Shown in pieces: positions 8,010 to 16,774 of a DNA stretch of 64,000 nucleotides. The stretch covers positions 62,001 to 126,000 of the forward strand of contig SUYQ01000001.1 in NCBI GenBank assembly GCA_015060325.1. The letters are read 5' to 3'. The position numbers and the translations under genes were made by a program. Numbering within the stretch: position 1 is the first letter of the stretch; every line of letters begins with the position of its first letter. The notes beneath the pieces were generated by a model, which had not been told where the DNA came from, did no database searches, and worked only from the letters and a program-made list of their open reading frames with translations. This DNA is from Bacteroidales bacterium (lineage in GTDB: Bacteria > Bacteroidota > Bacteroidia > Bacteroidales > UBA932).

Positions 8010-10535
8010 TTATAGATCATATCCGCAGTGGCGGAGGAACCATTCGATGTCCTCGTCATCGATCCTTGGCTGTTTCTTGAGGATTTCACGAAGGTCGCTG
8101 TAGTTCTTCATGAAGGCTTCCGTAAGTTCATGTGCCTTTTCTGGATAGTAGAGCAGGGCTTCGTTGAGCGTGCCGAGCATTGCAAGATCGTCAATCGGAT
8201 CTGCTCCTGTGAGGAACTTGAGTGCCTCGATACTGCGTGCCATTCTTCTTGAAAGGCCCTTGATGCCGTCTGCAAGGGCGGGATCGGCATCGTATGTGAT
8301 TACAATTGTCTTCTCTGCGGCACAGTCAGTCACAGGAATATCAATGGTGAATGCGAAGTCATATCCGTCATATTCATATGAAATTTCCTGGCCGTTGACG
8401 CTAACCGATGCCGGTGCGGCGGATGCTACAACCTTCACCTTGAAGTTTCTCTGGGCTGGCATGCCTTCATATGAACCCTTGCGCGGAGCTATTGTGACTG
8501 TCTGGGTATTGTCGGTCCAGCTGTTTGAAAGCAGGGTGGTGGCATACTCGGTAGCGTAGTTCTTGTCGTTTCCGGCATCCTCATACATTGTGAAGCATCC
8601 GTTTCCGCCTGGGAATACTGTCACGTAGATGTCCTCGTCGTTTCCGTTGAGGTTCTCGACCTCGTCGCCATAGAACGGCAGCACTGCGCCGGCCTTTACA
8701 TAGATTCCGTACTCGTCAAGTGCGAAATGTCTGGTGACAGTCTTGCCGCCTGCAAGCATTGCCCCGGTGTGGAGCTCATACCAGTTTCCTTCAGGAAGCC
8801 ATACCTCCATTGTCACGAATCCGTTTTCTGCAGGCTTGGTCACAGGTGCAATGAGCATATCGTCTCCGAACATATACTGGCTCCGGAAGTCGTAAGCCTC
8901 CTGGCACTCAGGATAGTCATAGTAGAGTGGTCGGCAGAGCGCGATGCCTTCGTCATATCCCTTGCGGGCCATTGTGTATATGTATGGCGCCATCTCGTAG
9001 CGCTGACGCACTGTCTGGCGGATCACATTTGTATACTCCTCTGCGAATACCCATGGCTCCTTGTTCAAGGCGCCGCTCTTTGAACTGTGGGTGCGCATCA
9101 CAGGGCTGAAACCGCCGTACTGCAGCCATCTTGTATACATCTCTGGATCGATGCTGTTGCCAAGGTGACCTCCGATATCATGGCTCCAATATCCATAGAG
9201 GACATTGGAAGCTGTTGCTGTGAAATATGGCTGGAACTCGAGAGACTTCCATGTGATGGTCGCATCTCCTGAGAAGCCTACCTGGTAGCGGTGGTTTCCG
9301 AGTCCTCCCCAGCGATGGTAGAGCAGAGGGCGCTTGTCGCCGTGACGCTCCATGTCGCTGAAATAGCAGTAGTTGATCCACCATGTGTTGTGAAGCTTTG
9401 TGAGCTCCGTGTCATATACATGCTGCTGCCAGTCAAGCCACCAGAAATCCACTCCCTGTTTCTGCATCGGATGCATCACCTGCTCGAACATATTGGTCAT
9501 GAACTCCTTGTCTGAGTTGATCCAGTCGATGCGCTTTGTACCTTCCGGATCCTTGCCGAGACTCTTTGCAAGGGCAGGGTAGCACTCCTCCCAATGATCG
9601 AATCCATCAGCAGGGTGCAGGTTGAGTGTGACTTTGAGACCCTCGCTCTTGAGATGCTCCATGAATTTCTCCGGATTCGGGAAGAGGCTTTTGTTCCATG
9701 TCCATCCTGTCCATCCTCCTCGTCCTGCATCTGTATAGTGCCAGTCCATATCTACAACCAGCACGTCAAGCGGGATGTCGTATGCCTGGAACTTGTCTAC
9801 CAGGGTGCGCATTTCCTTGTCTGTGTATGCCCAGTAGCGTGACCACCAGTAACCGAATGTGAAGCGTGGAGGCAGAGGCATCTTGCCCGCAAATACGGTA
9901 AAGTCCTTGAGAGCAGCCTTATAGTCATGTCCGTAGGCCATGAAATACCAGTCCTGGCACTGCCTGCTCTCCCTTTCCTTCACCCAAGCCCACTCTGAGT
10001 CGTCAAAAAGATAGTTCTCCGACTCGTCGATGAGGGTCCAGCCGTCCTTTGCCAGAATGCCGTCCTCGAACTGGCGGGTCTCTCCTTTCTTCATGTCCGA
10101 CACCCATGTCTGGGTCTGAAGGTCTCCGTCCAGTCCGTCCAGGGTGCGGAATGTTCCCTTGAGGTTCTCCTTCTGCTTCATTCCCGGTTTCCATGTAAAG
10201 AATCCGTCTGTGGCCTTGATCTCAAGGTTGCTCTTTGTGAACTTTCCAGTCCCTTTCTTATAGGTAAGGACTATTTTTGAGGTCGTGATCTCGACTTTCT
10301 TTCCTGCATCCTTCACCTTGAAGTCAACTTCAGGATAATATCTCTCTGAAGCGACGAATGAAGGCAGGTCTGTGAATTTCCCATCCGGCTCCCACTCCAG
10401 ACGGATAACTCCGTCAGTGATAACCGTGAATCTTACCTGATTGTCCTGATAGGCAATGTTGTCCTGTGCCTCGGACCTGACTGATGTGAGAATGAATATT
10501 ACAGCAGTCAGAAGGCATGTCAGTCTAGTGTTCAT
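8010..10535 (-). CDS. Secreted GH31 family alpha-glycosidase
   Basis: An 841-residue protein with a signal peptide (residues 1-23, ending SEAQ). An N-terminal beta-sandwich is followed by the GH31 barrel (about 220-560: GYWWSRYWAY, DVLVVDMDWHYTD) and C-terminal beta domains plus a helical tail of about 60 residues. The likely nucleophile is Asp368 in DFWWLDW and the likely acid Asp424 in GDATITW. Family members release alpha-linked glucose or xylose from oligosaccharides; the substrate cannot be read from sequence, though xylose genes nearby make an alpha-xylosidase possible. It lies 21 bases downstream of the TraB-type gene and shares its direction. Confidence 0.88.
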   Translation of the reverse strand: MNTRLTCLLTAVIFILTSVRSEAQDNIAYQDNQVRFTVITDGVIRLEWEPDGKFTDLPSFVASERYYPEVDFKVKDAGKKVEITTSKIVLTYKKGTGKFTKSNLEIKATDGFFTWKPGMKQKENLKGTFRTLDGLDGDLQTQTWVSDMKKGETRQFEDGILAKDGWTLIDESENYLFDDSEWAWVKERESRQCQDWYFMAYGHDYKAALKDFTVFAGKMPLPPRFTFGYWWSRYWAYTDKEMRTLVDKFQAYDIPLDVLVVDMDWHYTDAGRGGWTGWTWNKSLFPNPEKFMEHLKSEGLKVTLNLHPADGFDHWEECYPALAKSLGKDPEGTKRIDWINSDKEFMTNMFEQVMHPMQKQGVDFWWLDWQQHVYDTELTKLHNTWWINYCYFSDMERHGDKRPLLYHRWGGLGNHRYQVGFSGDATITWKSLEFQPYFTATASNVLYGYWSHDIGGHLGNSIDPEMYTRWLQYGGFSPVMRTHSSKSGALNKEPWVFAEEYTNVIRQTVRQRYEMAPYIYTMARKGYDEGIALCRPLYYDYPECQEAYDFRSQYMFGDDMLIAPVTKPAENGFVTMEVWLPEGNWYELHTGAMLAGGKTVTRHFALDEYGIYVKAGAVLPFYGDEVENLNGNDEDIYVTVFPGGNGCFTMYEDAGNDKNYATEYATTLLSNSWTDNTQTVTIAPRKGSYEGMPAQRNFKVKVVASAAPASVSVNGQEISYEYDGYDFAFTIDIPVTDCAAEKTIVITYDADPALADGIKGLSRRMARSIEALKFLTGADPIDDLAMLGTLNEALLYYPEKAHELTEAFMKNYSDLREILKKQPRIDDEDIEWFLRHCGYDL

Positions 10536-10556
10536 GTGGATTTGAAAAAAGAGTTT

Positions 10557-11420
10557 CTACCATACAGGTTCTACCTTGAATCCTTCTTTCTTCAGAAGGT
10601 TCAGTACTCCGAGTTCGCCAGGGAGATGACCTGCGCCGACTACGAACATTGTAGGCTTTTCAGGCATGATCTGCTTCATCTGTCCGATCCAGTTTCTGTT
10701 GCGGTTGTATACAAGGTCGTCAAGTTCTCCTGGCTCGGAGTCTTCAAGCATGATCTGCCAGAGCCCTTCGATATTCTGCTCAAGATAATGTTCTGTGAGC
10801 TTGATGAGGGTCTCTTCTGTCTTGGATCCGTCTTCTGCCATTTCCAGCAGATCGGCAGCCTGTTCCTCCAGGGGAGCATTATATAACAGATCCATCTGGA
10901 ACTCGACGGTTTCGAGCCCGAGTGTGGCCTTGTTGTCCTTCTTTGCCATGTCCTGCATGTAGCTGTCTACGGCAGTTGCCGGATTGAACTCCGGAAAGAC
11001 CTTCATGGCCAGCAGCATCTGCAGAGTTGATATCAGGGTTACAGGTTTCAGGTTTTCGAAGGCCGTCAGGTCTGCTCCGACTATAGGGGTGATGAAGGCA
11101 TTGATCTTTGCAATTTCATCTGCGGTATATAGTGACGAAAGAGTCTTGCCCTTCGGCATCATGGCGTATTTCATAATTTCCATCTGAGTTGACGTTGCGT
11201 TCATCACGTCTGTCTCGACTTCTCCGTATATCTGGTCGATGGAACTGTATGCAGCATCAAAACCGGCAATCTTGTCGCAGACGTTTCCGGGGGCTGCGTG
11301 ATGGGTACCCAGTATATATGATGGTTTCTCAAGTCCGTTGCCTGAAATTTTCCATAGAATCTGTGCGTTTGTGGTAAATGCCCCTGCGATAAAGGCAAGT
11401 AAAGCTAATGTTCGTTTCAT
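10557..11420 (-). CDS. TraB/GumN family protein, exported
   Basis: A 287-residue protein with a signal peptide (MKRTLALLAFIAGAFTTNAQ). The TraB/GumN (Tiki-like) fold shows an N-terminal ILGTHHA histidine motif, a YGEVETD segment with the conserved glutamate, and the C-terminal FVVGAGHLPGELGVLNLL signature. Related proteins are putative metalloproteases; the bacterial role is unknown. It probably acts in the periplasm or is secreted. No promoter box was found directly in front; the SRP RNA gene lies upstream on the same strand. Confidence 0.82.
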   Translation of the reverse strand: MKRTLALLAFIAGAFTTNAQILWKISGNGLEKPSYILGTHHAAPGNVCDKIAGFDAAYSSIDQIYGEVETDVMNATSTQMEIMKYAMMPKGKTLSSLYTADEIAKINAFITPIVGADLTAFENLKPVTLISTLQMLLAMKVFPEFNPATAVDSYMQDMAKKDNKATLGLETVEFQMDLLYNAPLEEQAADLLEMAEDGSKTEETLIKLTEHYLEQNIEGLWQIMLEDSEPGELDDLVYNRNRNWIGQMKQIMPEKPTMFVVGAGHLPGELGVLNLLKKEGFKVEPVW

Positions 11421-11463
11421 GATTATGTGTGTTTGGGATTTGTCTGTGTAATAAACGAAAAAA

Positions 11464-11560
11464 GGGTAAGCTGATTACATCGCACCGCTACGACCTCCTA
11501 CCCTTGCTACGGTCAAGTCCTGGGGGAATTCAGAGGGAGCTGGTCGTGTAAGACTTACCC
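11464..11560 (-). ncRNA. ffs: Signal recognition particle RNA (small bacterial type)
   Basis: On the minus strand a ~97-base RNA is closed by GGGTAAG pairing with CTTACCC and followed by a T run. The middle holds CCCAGGACTTGACCGTAGCAAGGG, which matches the layout of the Ffh-binding loop (CAGG on one side, AGCA on the other) of 4.5S RNA, and GCGATGTAATC in the 3' half resembles the E. coli 3' half. A full promoter sits at the expected distance in front. The partner protein gene ffh lies at 35004-36335. Not confirmed by a covariance search. Confidence 0.85.
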
Positions 11561-11565
11561 GGATG

Positions 11566-11596
11566 CAAATGTAGACATTTTTTGCGAATCAGCAAA
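11566..11596 (-). promoter_or_regulatory. Promoter of the SRP RNA gene
   Basis: Reading the minus strand: TTTG (11596-11593), 19 bases, then TACATTTG (11573-11566), an exact match to the Bacteroidota consensus. Transcription would begin around 11560, the first base of the RNA stem. Confidence 0.85.
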
Positions 11597-11604
11597 AAAT
11601 ACTG

Positions 11605-12078
11605 TTAAATGCTGTCAAAAATCAATGGCAGAAGGTCATCGATCTTCTCGAATTTCCAGATCTTGTGCGCTCCTACAAGCAGGACCATCATCGGAAGTCC
11701 GCTCTTGAGCTGGTATTGTGCCATGACCTGACGGCATGCACCGCAAGGCGTTGCAGGAGTTTCGCAGAGCTGCCCGTCCTGACTCGCTGCAATTGCAATT
11801 GCTGTCATTGCCTTGTCCGGCCTGCTGGCGCTGGCATAAAAGAGGGCTGTCCTTTCTGCACAAAGACCTGACGGATATGCTGCGTTTTCCTGATTTGATC
11901 CTTTTATTATCACTCCGTCCTCGAAAAGGACTGCTGCTCCTACGTTGAATTTCGAATAAGGGGCATAAGCGAGTTCTGTCGCCTCGACAGCTGCCTGGGC
12001 CAGTTCCTTATCCTTTGCCTCGAGTTCATCAATGCTTTGATATTCGAGGTAGGCGATTTTTATCTCTTTGTTTGTCAT
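11605..12078 (-). CDS. cdd: Cytidine deaminase
   Basis: Deaminates cytidine and deoxycytidine to uridine forms in pyrimidine salvage. The 157-residue protein has the zinc-binding signature of the family: CAERTA with the catalytic glutamate, and PCGACRQ with two more zinc cysteines about 35 residues later. NVGAAV is the usual upstream strand. Homotetrameric cytosolic enzymes of this length are standard. It is divergent from mnmA and has its own TATATTTG box at 12119-12112. Confidence 0.93.
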   Translation of the reverse strand: MTNKEIKIAYLEYQSIDELEAKDKELAQAAVEATELAYAPYSKFNVGAAVLFEDGVIIKGSNQENAAYPSGLCAERTALFYASASRPDKAMTAIAIAASQDGQLCETPATPCGACRQVMAQYQLKSGLPMMVLLVGAHKIWKFEKIDDLLPLIFDSI

Positions 12079-12119
12079 AACTGCTTATTTAAGTTATCTT
12101 TGCAAACTTCACAAATATA
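12071..12119. promoter_or_regulatory. Divergent promoters of cdd and mnmA
   Basis: Plus strand: TTTG at 12071-12074, 20 bases, TATCTTTG at 12095-12102 (mnmA). Minus strand: TATATTTG at 12119-12112 (cdd). The two -7 boxes are only nine bases apart, so polymerase binding in one direction should hinder the other. Confidence 0.7.
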
Positions 12120-12147
12120 ATGCTTTTTATTTAAAAAGTCTTGTTTT

Positions 12148-13584
12148 ATGGCGGATAACGGTAAAATCAAGGTCTGTATCGGACTTTCCGGAGGTGTTGA
12201 CTCGAGTGTCGCTGCTCTTCTTCTCAAGCAGCAGGGATATGATGTCTTTGCACTTTTCATGCAGAACTGGCATGATGCCTCCACTACTCTCCATGGCGAC
12301 TGCGAGTGGGAGGAAGACCGTTTTGTCGCCGAGATGGTTGCCCGCAAGATTGGTATTCCGTTTTACTTTGTGGACCTGAGTGAGGAGTACAGGAAAAGGG
12401 TCGTGGACTATATGTTCGACGAATATGAGAAAGGACGCACTCCCAATCCAGATGTGTTATGCAACCGGGAGATAAAGTTTGATGCATTCTTGAAATGCGC
12501 CAAGAAGCTGGGTGCTGACTTTGTGGCTACGGGTCATTACTGCCGAAAGGAGACTGTGACAGACGCATCCGGTCAGCCTGTATACCGTATTCTTGCCGGA
12601 GCCGATCCCAATAAGGATCAGAGTTATTTCCTCTGCCAGCTCACCCAGGAGCAGCTCGCTCAAGCGATGTTCCCGATAGGGGAGATTGAAAAGCCGGAGG
12701 TCCGCAGGATCGCTCATGAGGCAGATCTTCCTTCGGCTGACAAGAAGGATTCTCAAGGAATATGCTTTGTCGGGAAAGTCGATCTGCCTACATTCCTTCA
12801 GCAGAAACTGAAACCGTGCGAGGGGGACATCGTGGAGGTCTATGATGCCTATTATGATGAAAATGAGCAGTATGCGTTTGTGAAGGATACGCTGGCTTCT
12901 GTTCTCAAGGAAGGTGAGTCCGGGGTCAGGATGATCACTGATTATGTTTCTGAGGACAAGGTGGTTCCTGTTGTTGAGAGTGGCTGTCCGTTTGATCTTT
13001 CCAAGCTGGAGGGACTGTCAGATGAGACTCTTTTCCGTCTGGCTCAGCCCGTAAGATATGACATCCGTTTCGAAACTGAAACTTACCGCAGCGGAAGGAA
13101 GCATATAAAGAAGACCAGATACAAGGAAAATCCGTTCGGAAAGATCCTTGGCAAGCATGACGGTGCGCAGTTCTACACGATAGGCCAGCGCAAGGGACTG
13201 AACATCGGCGGCCATAAGGATTCGGTCTTCGTCATAGAAACCGACATCGAGCGCAATCTGATATATGTCGGTGAGGGACATACCCATAAGGGCCTTTCGC
13301 GCAGCTGCCTGCGTGTGGCGCCGGAAGAGATACATTGGATCCGTGAGGATCTGCGTATGACTGTCGGGGAAATCCGCCGCTATCGTGTGCGTATACGTTA
13401 CCGCCAGCCTCTTCAGGATGCGACTCTCATAATGCGTGAGAACGGTCTGTACATCCTTTTCGACCAGCCTCAGCGTGGTATTACGCCAGGTCAGTTTGCA
13501 GCATGGTATGCTCCTGTGGAAACTTCTCTTGAGACCCGCGCCAAAGATACCTCTGTGGAGATGCTCGGTTCCGGGGTCATCTAG
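12148..13584 (+). CDS. mnmA: tRNA-specific 2-thiouridylase
   Basis: Thiolates U34 of tRNA-Glu, -Gln and -Lys. The PP-loop SGGVDSS (about 14-20) binds ATP. The catalytic pair is Cys105 in [13 protein letters not shown] and Cys206 in SQGICFVG; the C-terminal [11 protein letters not shown] region is also typical. At 478 residues it is about 100 longer than E. coli MnmA. The extra stretch is about residues 231-330, between GDIVE and GKILGKHDG. The 3' end overlaps the convergent flavoprotein gene by eight bases. Confidence 0.95.
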   Translation: MADNGKIKVCIGLSGGVDSSVAALLLKQQGYDVFALFMQNWHDASTTLHGDCEWEEDRFVAEMVARKIGIPFYFVDLSEEYRKRVVDYMFDEYEKGRTPNPDVLCNREIKFDAFLKCAKKLGADFVATGHYCRKETVTDASGQPVYRILAGADPNKDQSYFLCQLTQEQLAQAMFPIGEIEKPEVRRIAHEADLPSADKKDSQGICFVGKVDLPTFLQQKLKPCEGDIVEVYDAYYDENEQYAFVKDTLASVLKEGESGVRMITDYVSEDKVVPVVESGCPFDLSKLEGLSDETLFRLAQPVRYDIRFETETYRSGRKHIKKTRYKENPFGKILGKHDGAQFYTIGQRKGLNIGGHKDSVFVIETDIERNLIYVGEGHTHKGLSRSCLRVAPEEIHWIREDLRMTVGEIRRYRVRIRYRQPLQDATLIMRENGLYILFDQPQRGITPGQFAAWYAPVETSLETRAKDTSVEMLGSGVI

Positions 13585-14974
13585 CGGAACTGATGCCGGC
13601 AAGATAGCCCGTCGAAAATGCGGTCTGGAGATTGTATCCTCCCGTGTCTGCATCAAGATCCAGCACTTCTCCTGCGAAATATAGTCCCGGAACCAGCTTG
13701 GACTCAAGAGTCTTTGGTGTGATGTCGTCAAGCGACACTCCTCCAGCCGTGATCACGCATCTTTCGTAACCTACATATCCTTCGATTTCGAACTTCCAGT
13801 TCTTCAGCGTCTTGGCCAGGGTCTTATGGTCGGCATTGGGATTGAGCTTGACGAATGCAGGGATCAGTGACATCGGGAGTACCTTGGTCAGAAGGATACG
13901 GAATCTGTCCTTATAGAGTTTCTGAGCGTTCCTCTTGTCTTTTGACACCTCGTTCCATAGTGTCTGGATCCTTACCTGAAGGTCTTCCAGGTCGACGGCC
14001 GGTTTCATGTCAAGCAGCACGCTGACTTTGGAGCCGTTGACAATGGCATTCACGCATTTCCTGCTCACCTTGAATCCGATCGGACCTTCGATGCCGCCGT
14101 CTGTGAAATCCATGTCACCGAACTCATCCTGTGCCTCGTTTCCGTCAATGAATACCCTCAGCCCGACATTTTTCAGCTGATTGCCGCACAGCATCTCTCC
14201 TATTTCGCTCAGCGGTTCGCTTCTATGAATATGCCCCCTCCCTGTCATCTCGAGCGAGGCCGTCTTCCCGCCCTGCTTCCCTATCATCTCGAGCGAGGCC
14301 GAAGGCCGAGTCGAGAGATCTTTATAGCCCCTCGGCACAATCGCCGTAAGCGAAGGGAAAAGCGGCCTGACCTTATGACCTGCCTCTCCCGCCCATCTGT
14401 AGCCGTCCCCGGTCGATCCGGTCTTAGGATAGGAGAGTCCACCAGTACATATTATCAGTTTCCGGCATGTAAATACGGAACCGTCAGTGCATGTGAGTGA
14501 GAAAGATCCTTCCTCACTGTCATTTCGAGCGAGCGCAGCAAGTCGAGAAATCTCCTCCACCTCCTTCCCGCACAAAATTTCAGCCCCGGCACTTTCCGCC
14601 GCCCTTACAAGTGCATCGACCACGTCCGAGGCCAGATGTGACGAAGGAAATGCCCTGTCTCCTCGCTCGACAATGCTTTCCATGCCGTGACCGGCAAGAA
14701 AGTCAATCATCTTTTCCGAACTGAGATTGTAGAATGCAGGCTTGAGGAAATTAGGCTTCGGGTGGATATGGCTGCTGAATTCGTTCCAGCTCTTCAGATT
14801 GGTGAAATTGCAGCGCCCCTTGCCAGTGATCATGATCTTTCTGCCAGGACGGGGCATCTTTTCCAGAACGATGACACGTCCGGCCCCGTTGAGTGTCTGA
14901 GCTGCCCCGGCTGCGGCCATGAGACCGGCAGCACCGCCTCCTATCACAACTATATCTGCTGAAACCACTTTCAT
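13577..14974 (-). CDS. HI0933-family FAD-dependent oxidoreductase carrying in-frame repeat insertions
   Basis: A 465-residue flavoprotein of the HI0933/YhiN (BaiN-like) family. It opens with an FAD-binding motif ([15 protein letters not shown]), has [21 protein letters not shown] as family signature, and ends with the second FAD contact ([19 protein letters not shown]). The substrate is unknown. ATG 14974 is chosen as start because a longer TTG start at 14995 would lie inside the -7 box TATCTTTG (15000-14993). Hairpin repeats at 14518-14553 and 14243-14321 are translated in frame as short extra loops (for example [12 protein letters not shown]) without disrupting the protein. Confidence 0.85.
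   Translation of the reverse strand: MKVVSADIVVIGGGAAGLMAAAGAAQTLNGAGRVIVLEKMPRPGRKIMITGKGRCNFTNLKSWNEFSSHIHPKPNFLKPAFYNLSSEKMIDFLAGHGMESIVERGDRAFPSSHLASDVVDALVRAAESAGAEILCGKEVEEISRLAALARNDSEEGSFSLTCTDGSVFTCRKLIICTGGLSYPKTGSTGDGYRWAGEAGHKVRPLFPSLTAIVPRGYKDLSTRPSASLEMIGKQGGKTASLEMTGRGHIHRSEPLSEIGEMLCGNQLKNVGLRVFIDGNEAQDEFGDMDFTDGGIEGPIGFKVSRKCVNAIVNGSKVSVLLDMKPAVDLEDLQVRIQTLWNEVSKDKRNAQKLYKDRFRILLTKVLPMSLIPAFVKLNPNADHKTLAKTLKNWKFEIEGYVGYERCVITAGGVSLDDITPKTLESKLVPGLYFAGEVLDLDADTGGYNLQTAFSTGYLAGISSAR
14243..14321 (+). repeat. In-frame dispersed repeats inside the flavoprotein gene (ATCTCGAG type)
   Basis: A partial copy at 14243-14262 (TGTCATCTCGAGCGAGGCCG) and a full copy at 14282-14321 with stem ATCTC/GAGAT and an inner GGCC/GGCC hairpin. 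They are antisense to the gene and leave its frame open. Confidence 0.85.
14518..14553 (+). repeat. In-frame dispersed repeat inside the flavoprotein gene (ATTTCGAG type)
   Basis: A 36-base copy (12 codons) read on the minus strand as [10 protein letters not shown] within the protein. Confidence 0.9.
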
Positions 14975-14992
14975 ATTTTCAATAATTTCCTG

Positions 14993-15000
14993 CAAAGATA
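14993..15000 (-). promoter_or_regulatory. -7 box of the HI0933-family gene
   Basis: TATCTTTG on the minus strand, about 19 bases before the ATG at 14974; it decides the start codon. Confidence 0.6.
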
Positions 15001-15013
15001 TTCATAAATTCCG

Positions 15014-15021
15014 TATATTTG
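15014..15021 (+). promoter_or_regulatory. -7 box of tRNA-Thr
   Basis: TATATTTG on the plus strand, 28 bases before the mature tRNA 5' end. Confidence 0.6.
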
Positions 15022-15049
15022 CAGTCCCTTCTTCAGAAGGAGATACGTT

Positions 15050-15125
15050 GCCAGTTTAGCTTAGTCGGTAGAGCATCGCATTCGTAACGCGAAGGTCGTG
15101 GGTTCGAATCCCATAGCTGGCTCCA
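15050..15125 (+). tRNA. tRNA-Thr (anticodon CGT)
   Basis: Cloverleaf of 76 bases: acceptor GCCAGTT pairs with AGCTGGC, the anticodon loop is TTCGTAA with anticodon CGT, the T arm contains GGTTCGAATCC, and CCA is encoded. Reads ACG threonine codons. Confidence 0.95.
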
Positions 15126-15130
15126 AAGAA

Positions 15131-15154
15131 AAAGCAGCCTCGAAGGGCTGCTTT
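15131..15154. terminator. Bidirectional terminator after tRNA-Thr
   Basis: AAAGCAGCC pairs with GGCTGCTTT around a TCGAAG loop. T-rich sequence follows on both strands, so it can also stop the convergent thioredoxin-like gene. Confidence 0.85.
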
Positions 15155-15162
15155 ACTTTTAC

Positions 15163-15615
15163 TTATTTCTTCAGAAGTATATTCTGGATTTCTTCTTTGA
15201 ACTGGTCCTTGCTTCGCGATCCGACTGTCATCTGAGGATCTCCGTCTGTCGGTATGTAAAGTATAGCCGGTATTGAGCTGATGCCGAATGCAGCGGCTAC
15301 ATCGCCGCATTTGTCTACGTCTACCGAATAGATCACGATCTGCCCTGCATATTCTGCAGCAAGTTCTTCAAGAATAGGAGCGATCTTTCTGCATGGACCG
15401 CACCATGTGGCGTTGAAATCAATGATTGCCGGTTTGTCTCCCAGGTAAGTGAGCGTCTCGGCATTGATGTCATATACTTTCTTGCTGAAGTCTTCAGAGG
15501 TAAGTTCTGTTACTTTTCCATCTTCTTTGGAACCGGTGTTGCTGCTGTTCTGGCATGATGCATATGTTCCCACTGCGAGAATCATAGCTGCTGTAAAAGT
15601 TAAAATATGTTTCAT
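15163..15615 (-). CDS. Exported thioredoxin-like protein (probable lipoprotein)
   Basis: A 150-residue protein with an N-terminal membrane or signal segment (MKHILTFTAAMILAVGTYASC). Cys21 may be lipidated, although the -3 residue is Tyr rather than Leu/Val/Ile. A thioredoxin fold follows, with active site FNATWCGPCRKIAP near residue 72 and the cis-proline region SSIPAIL. It probably works as a periplasmic thiol-disulfide reductase. The minus-strand box TATATTTG (15639-15632) lies 17 bases before the ATG. Confidence 0.88.
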   Translation of the reverse strand: MKHILTFTAAMILAVGTYASCQNSSNTGSKEDGKVTELTSEDFSKKVYDINAETLTYLGDKPAIIDFNATWCGPCRKIAPILEELAAEYAGQIVIYSVDVDKCGDVAAAFGISSIPAILYIPTDGDPQMTVGSRSKDQFKEEIQNILLKK

Positions 15616-15946
15616 GTCTTATGTGTTTTTGCAAATATAAGAAACTGTTTAAATTTTTCTCCTAAAAATTATTAATTGTTGAAACTGAATAAATCTATTT
15701 GTCTATTATGTGTCTTTTCGGTATATTTTCCCTCTTTTCCTCGTCAGATAGCACCGCTATCCTCCTCTGAAAACAGAAAAAATCTACTCGAAAATACTTC
15801 ATAATATTTCAAATGATAAAATTTTAAACAGTTTCTAACATTTTTTTGCACCATTTCAATAATTGTGCTTTTGCGTCATTATTGATTTAGTGTGAATGGA
15901 TAAAGGAAAGTTTTATTAACTTTGTAGGTTGTAAAATTGAATTTTT
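15616..15946. other. 331-base intergenic region with two divergent -7 boxes
   Basis: Contains the thioredoxin-like gene box TATATTTG (minus, 15639-15632) and the sensor-gene box TAACTTTG (plus, 15917-15924). A small hairpin GATAGC-ACC-GCTATC lies at 15747-15761. The rest is AT-rich and no coding frame is seen. Confidence 0.6.
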
Positions 15947-16774
15947 ATGGCCTTAAACTTGTTTCGACGTAAAAAGGAGAGAAAGCCTTCCATCAGAAAG
16001 AAGGCAGTTTTCTCATTGGGATCGTTAGCGCTGATATTTGTCCTGTCCGGTGCCATTACTTTTCTGGAGTACCGTAGGATGAGTGACTATGTGTCAGAGC
16101 GCATTTCTGCCAGCATCAACAGCATCACATTGTCTCAGCAGTTGTCAGATATAACCGAGGAGTATAACAACAAGATGCTGGCGGTGGTGCTTAGAAATGA
16201 TATCTCCATAATGCCGGATACGGATGAGCACAATGTCTTCATGGCCCAATCAGAAGTCTTGAAGAATTCCATCGGATCCGAGGAAGCATTGCCGATATTG
16301 AACAAGATTGAGGCTTCCTTTGACCGGTTCATATCCACATCGAAGGAATTTGACCAGGTTTTTCTTGCAGATACTGTCGATACGCATGAGTGGTTCTTCG
16401 GAACCCTGCAGCCTGCGTATAATCAGTTCTGCCATGACATGAGCGAACTCAATGCTGCGATTCATAGTGAGCTTCAGGCGAATTCCATAAATTTCGATGA
16501 GAGTTTCTACCGAAGCATCGTTCCTGGAATCGTATGCATCTGTGCCGGTCTGCTTCTAGTACTCCTTCTCATGTACTTCACCATAGCTAATTATGTCAAT
16601 CCGATCTACAGGATTGCGGCCGGTCTGAATGCATATAAGTCTTCAGGAAAGCGTTATGCCAACATAATGGAAGGCAACGACCATCTTGCTGATATCAATG
16701 CTGATGTTTCGGAAATCATAGAGGAAAACATCGAGCTAAAACACCGTGTCAAGAATCTGAAGGAAGATAAGTAA
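15947..16774 (+). CDS. Two-TM chemoreceptor-like sensor protein without an output domain
   Basis: A 275-residue membrane protein. A basic N-terminus (FRRKKERKPSIRKK) precedes TM1 (about 24-44). A helical periplasmic domain of about 145 residues resembles four-helix-bundle sensor modules, followed by TM2 (about 190-212) and a short HAMP-like helix region with a coiled C-terminus. No kinase, cyclase or methyl-accepting domain follows. Its stop codon overlaps the trkH start (TAATG), so the two proteins are almost certainly made together. It may be an accessory or regulatory subunit of the potassium transporter; that role is inference. Confidence 0.7.
   Translation: MALNLFRRKKERKPSIRKKAVFSLGSLALIFVLSGAITFLEYRRMSDYVSERISASINSITLSQQLSDITEEYNNKMLAVVLRNDISIMPDTDEHNVFMAQSEVLKNSIGSEEALPILNKIEASFDRFISTSKEFDQVFLADTVDTHEWFFGTLQPAYNQFCHDMSELNAAIHSELQANSINFDESFYRSIVPGIVCICAGLLLVLLLMYFTIANYVNPIYRIAAGLNAYKSSGKRYANIMEGNDHLADINADVSEIIEENIELKHRVKNLKEDK

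Noticed and set aside
15747..15761. Possible second SRP-like or small RNA near GCACCGCTATCCTCC
   Set aside because: The similarity to the SRP RNA 3' half is only about ten bases and no closing stem or promoter fits.
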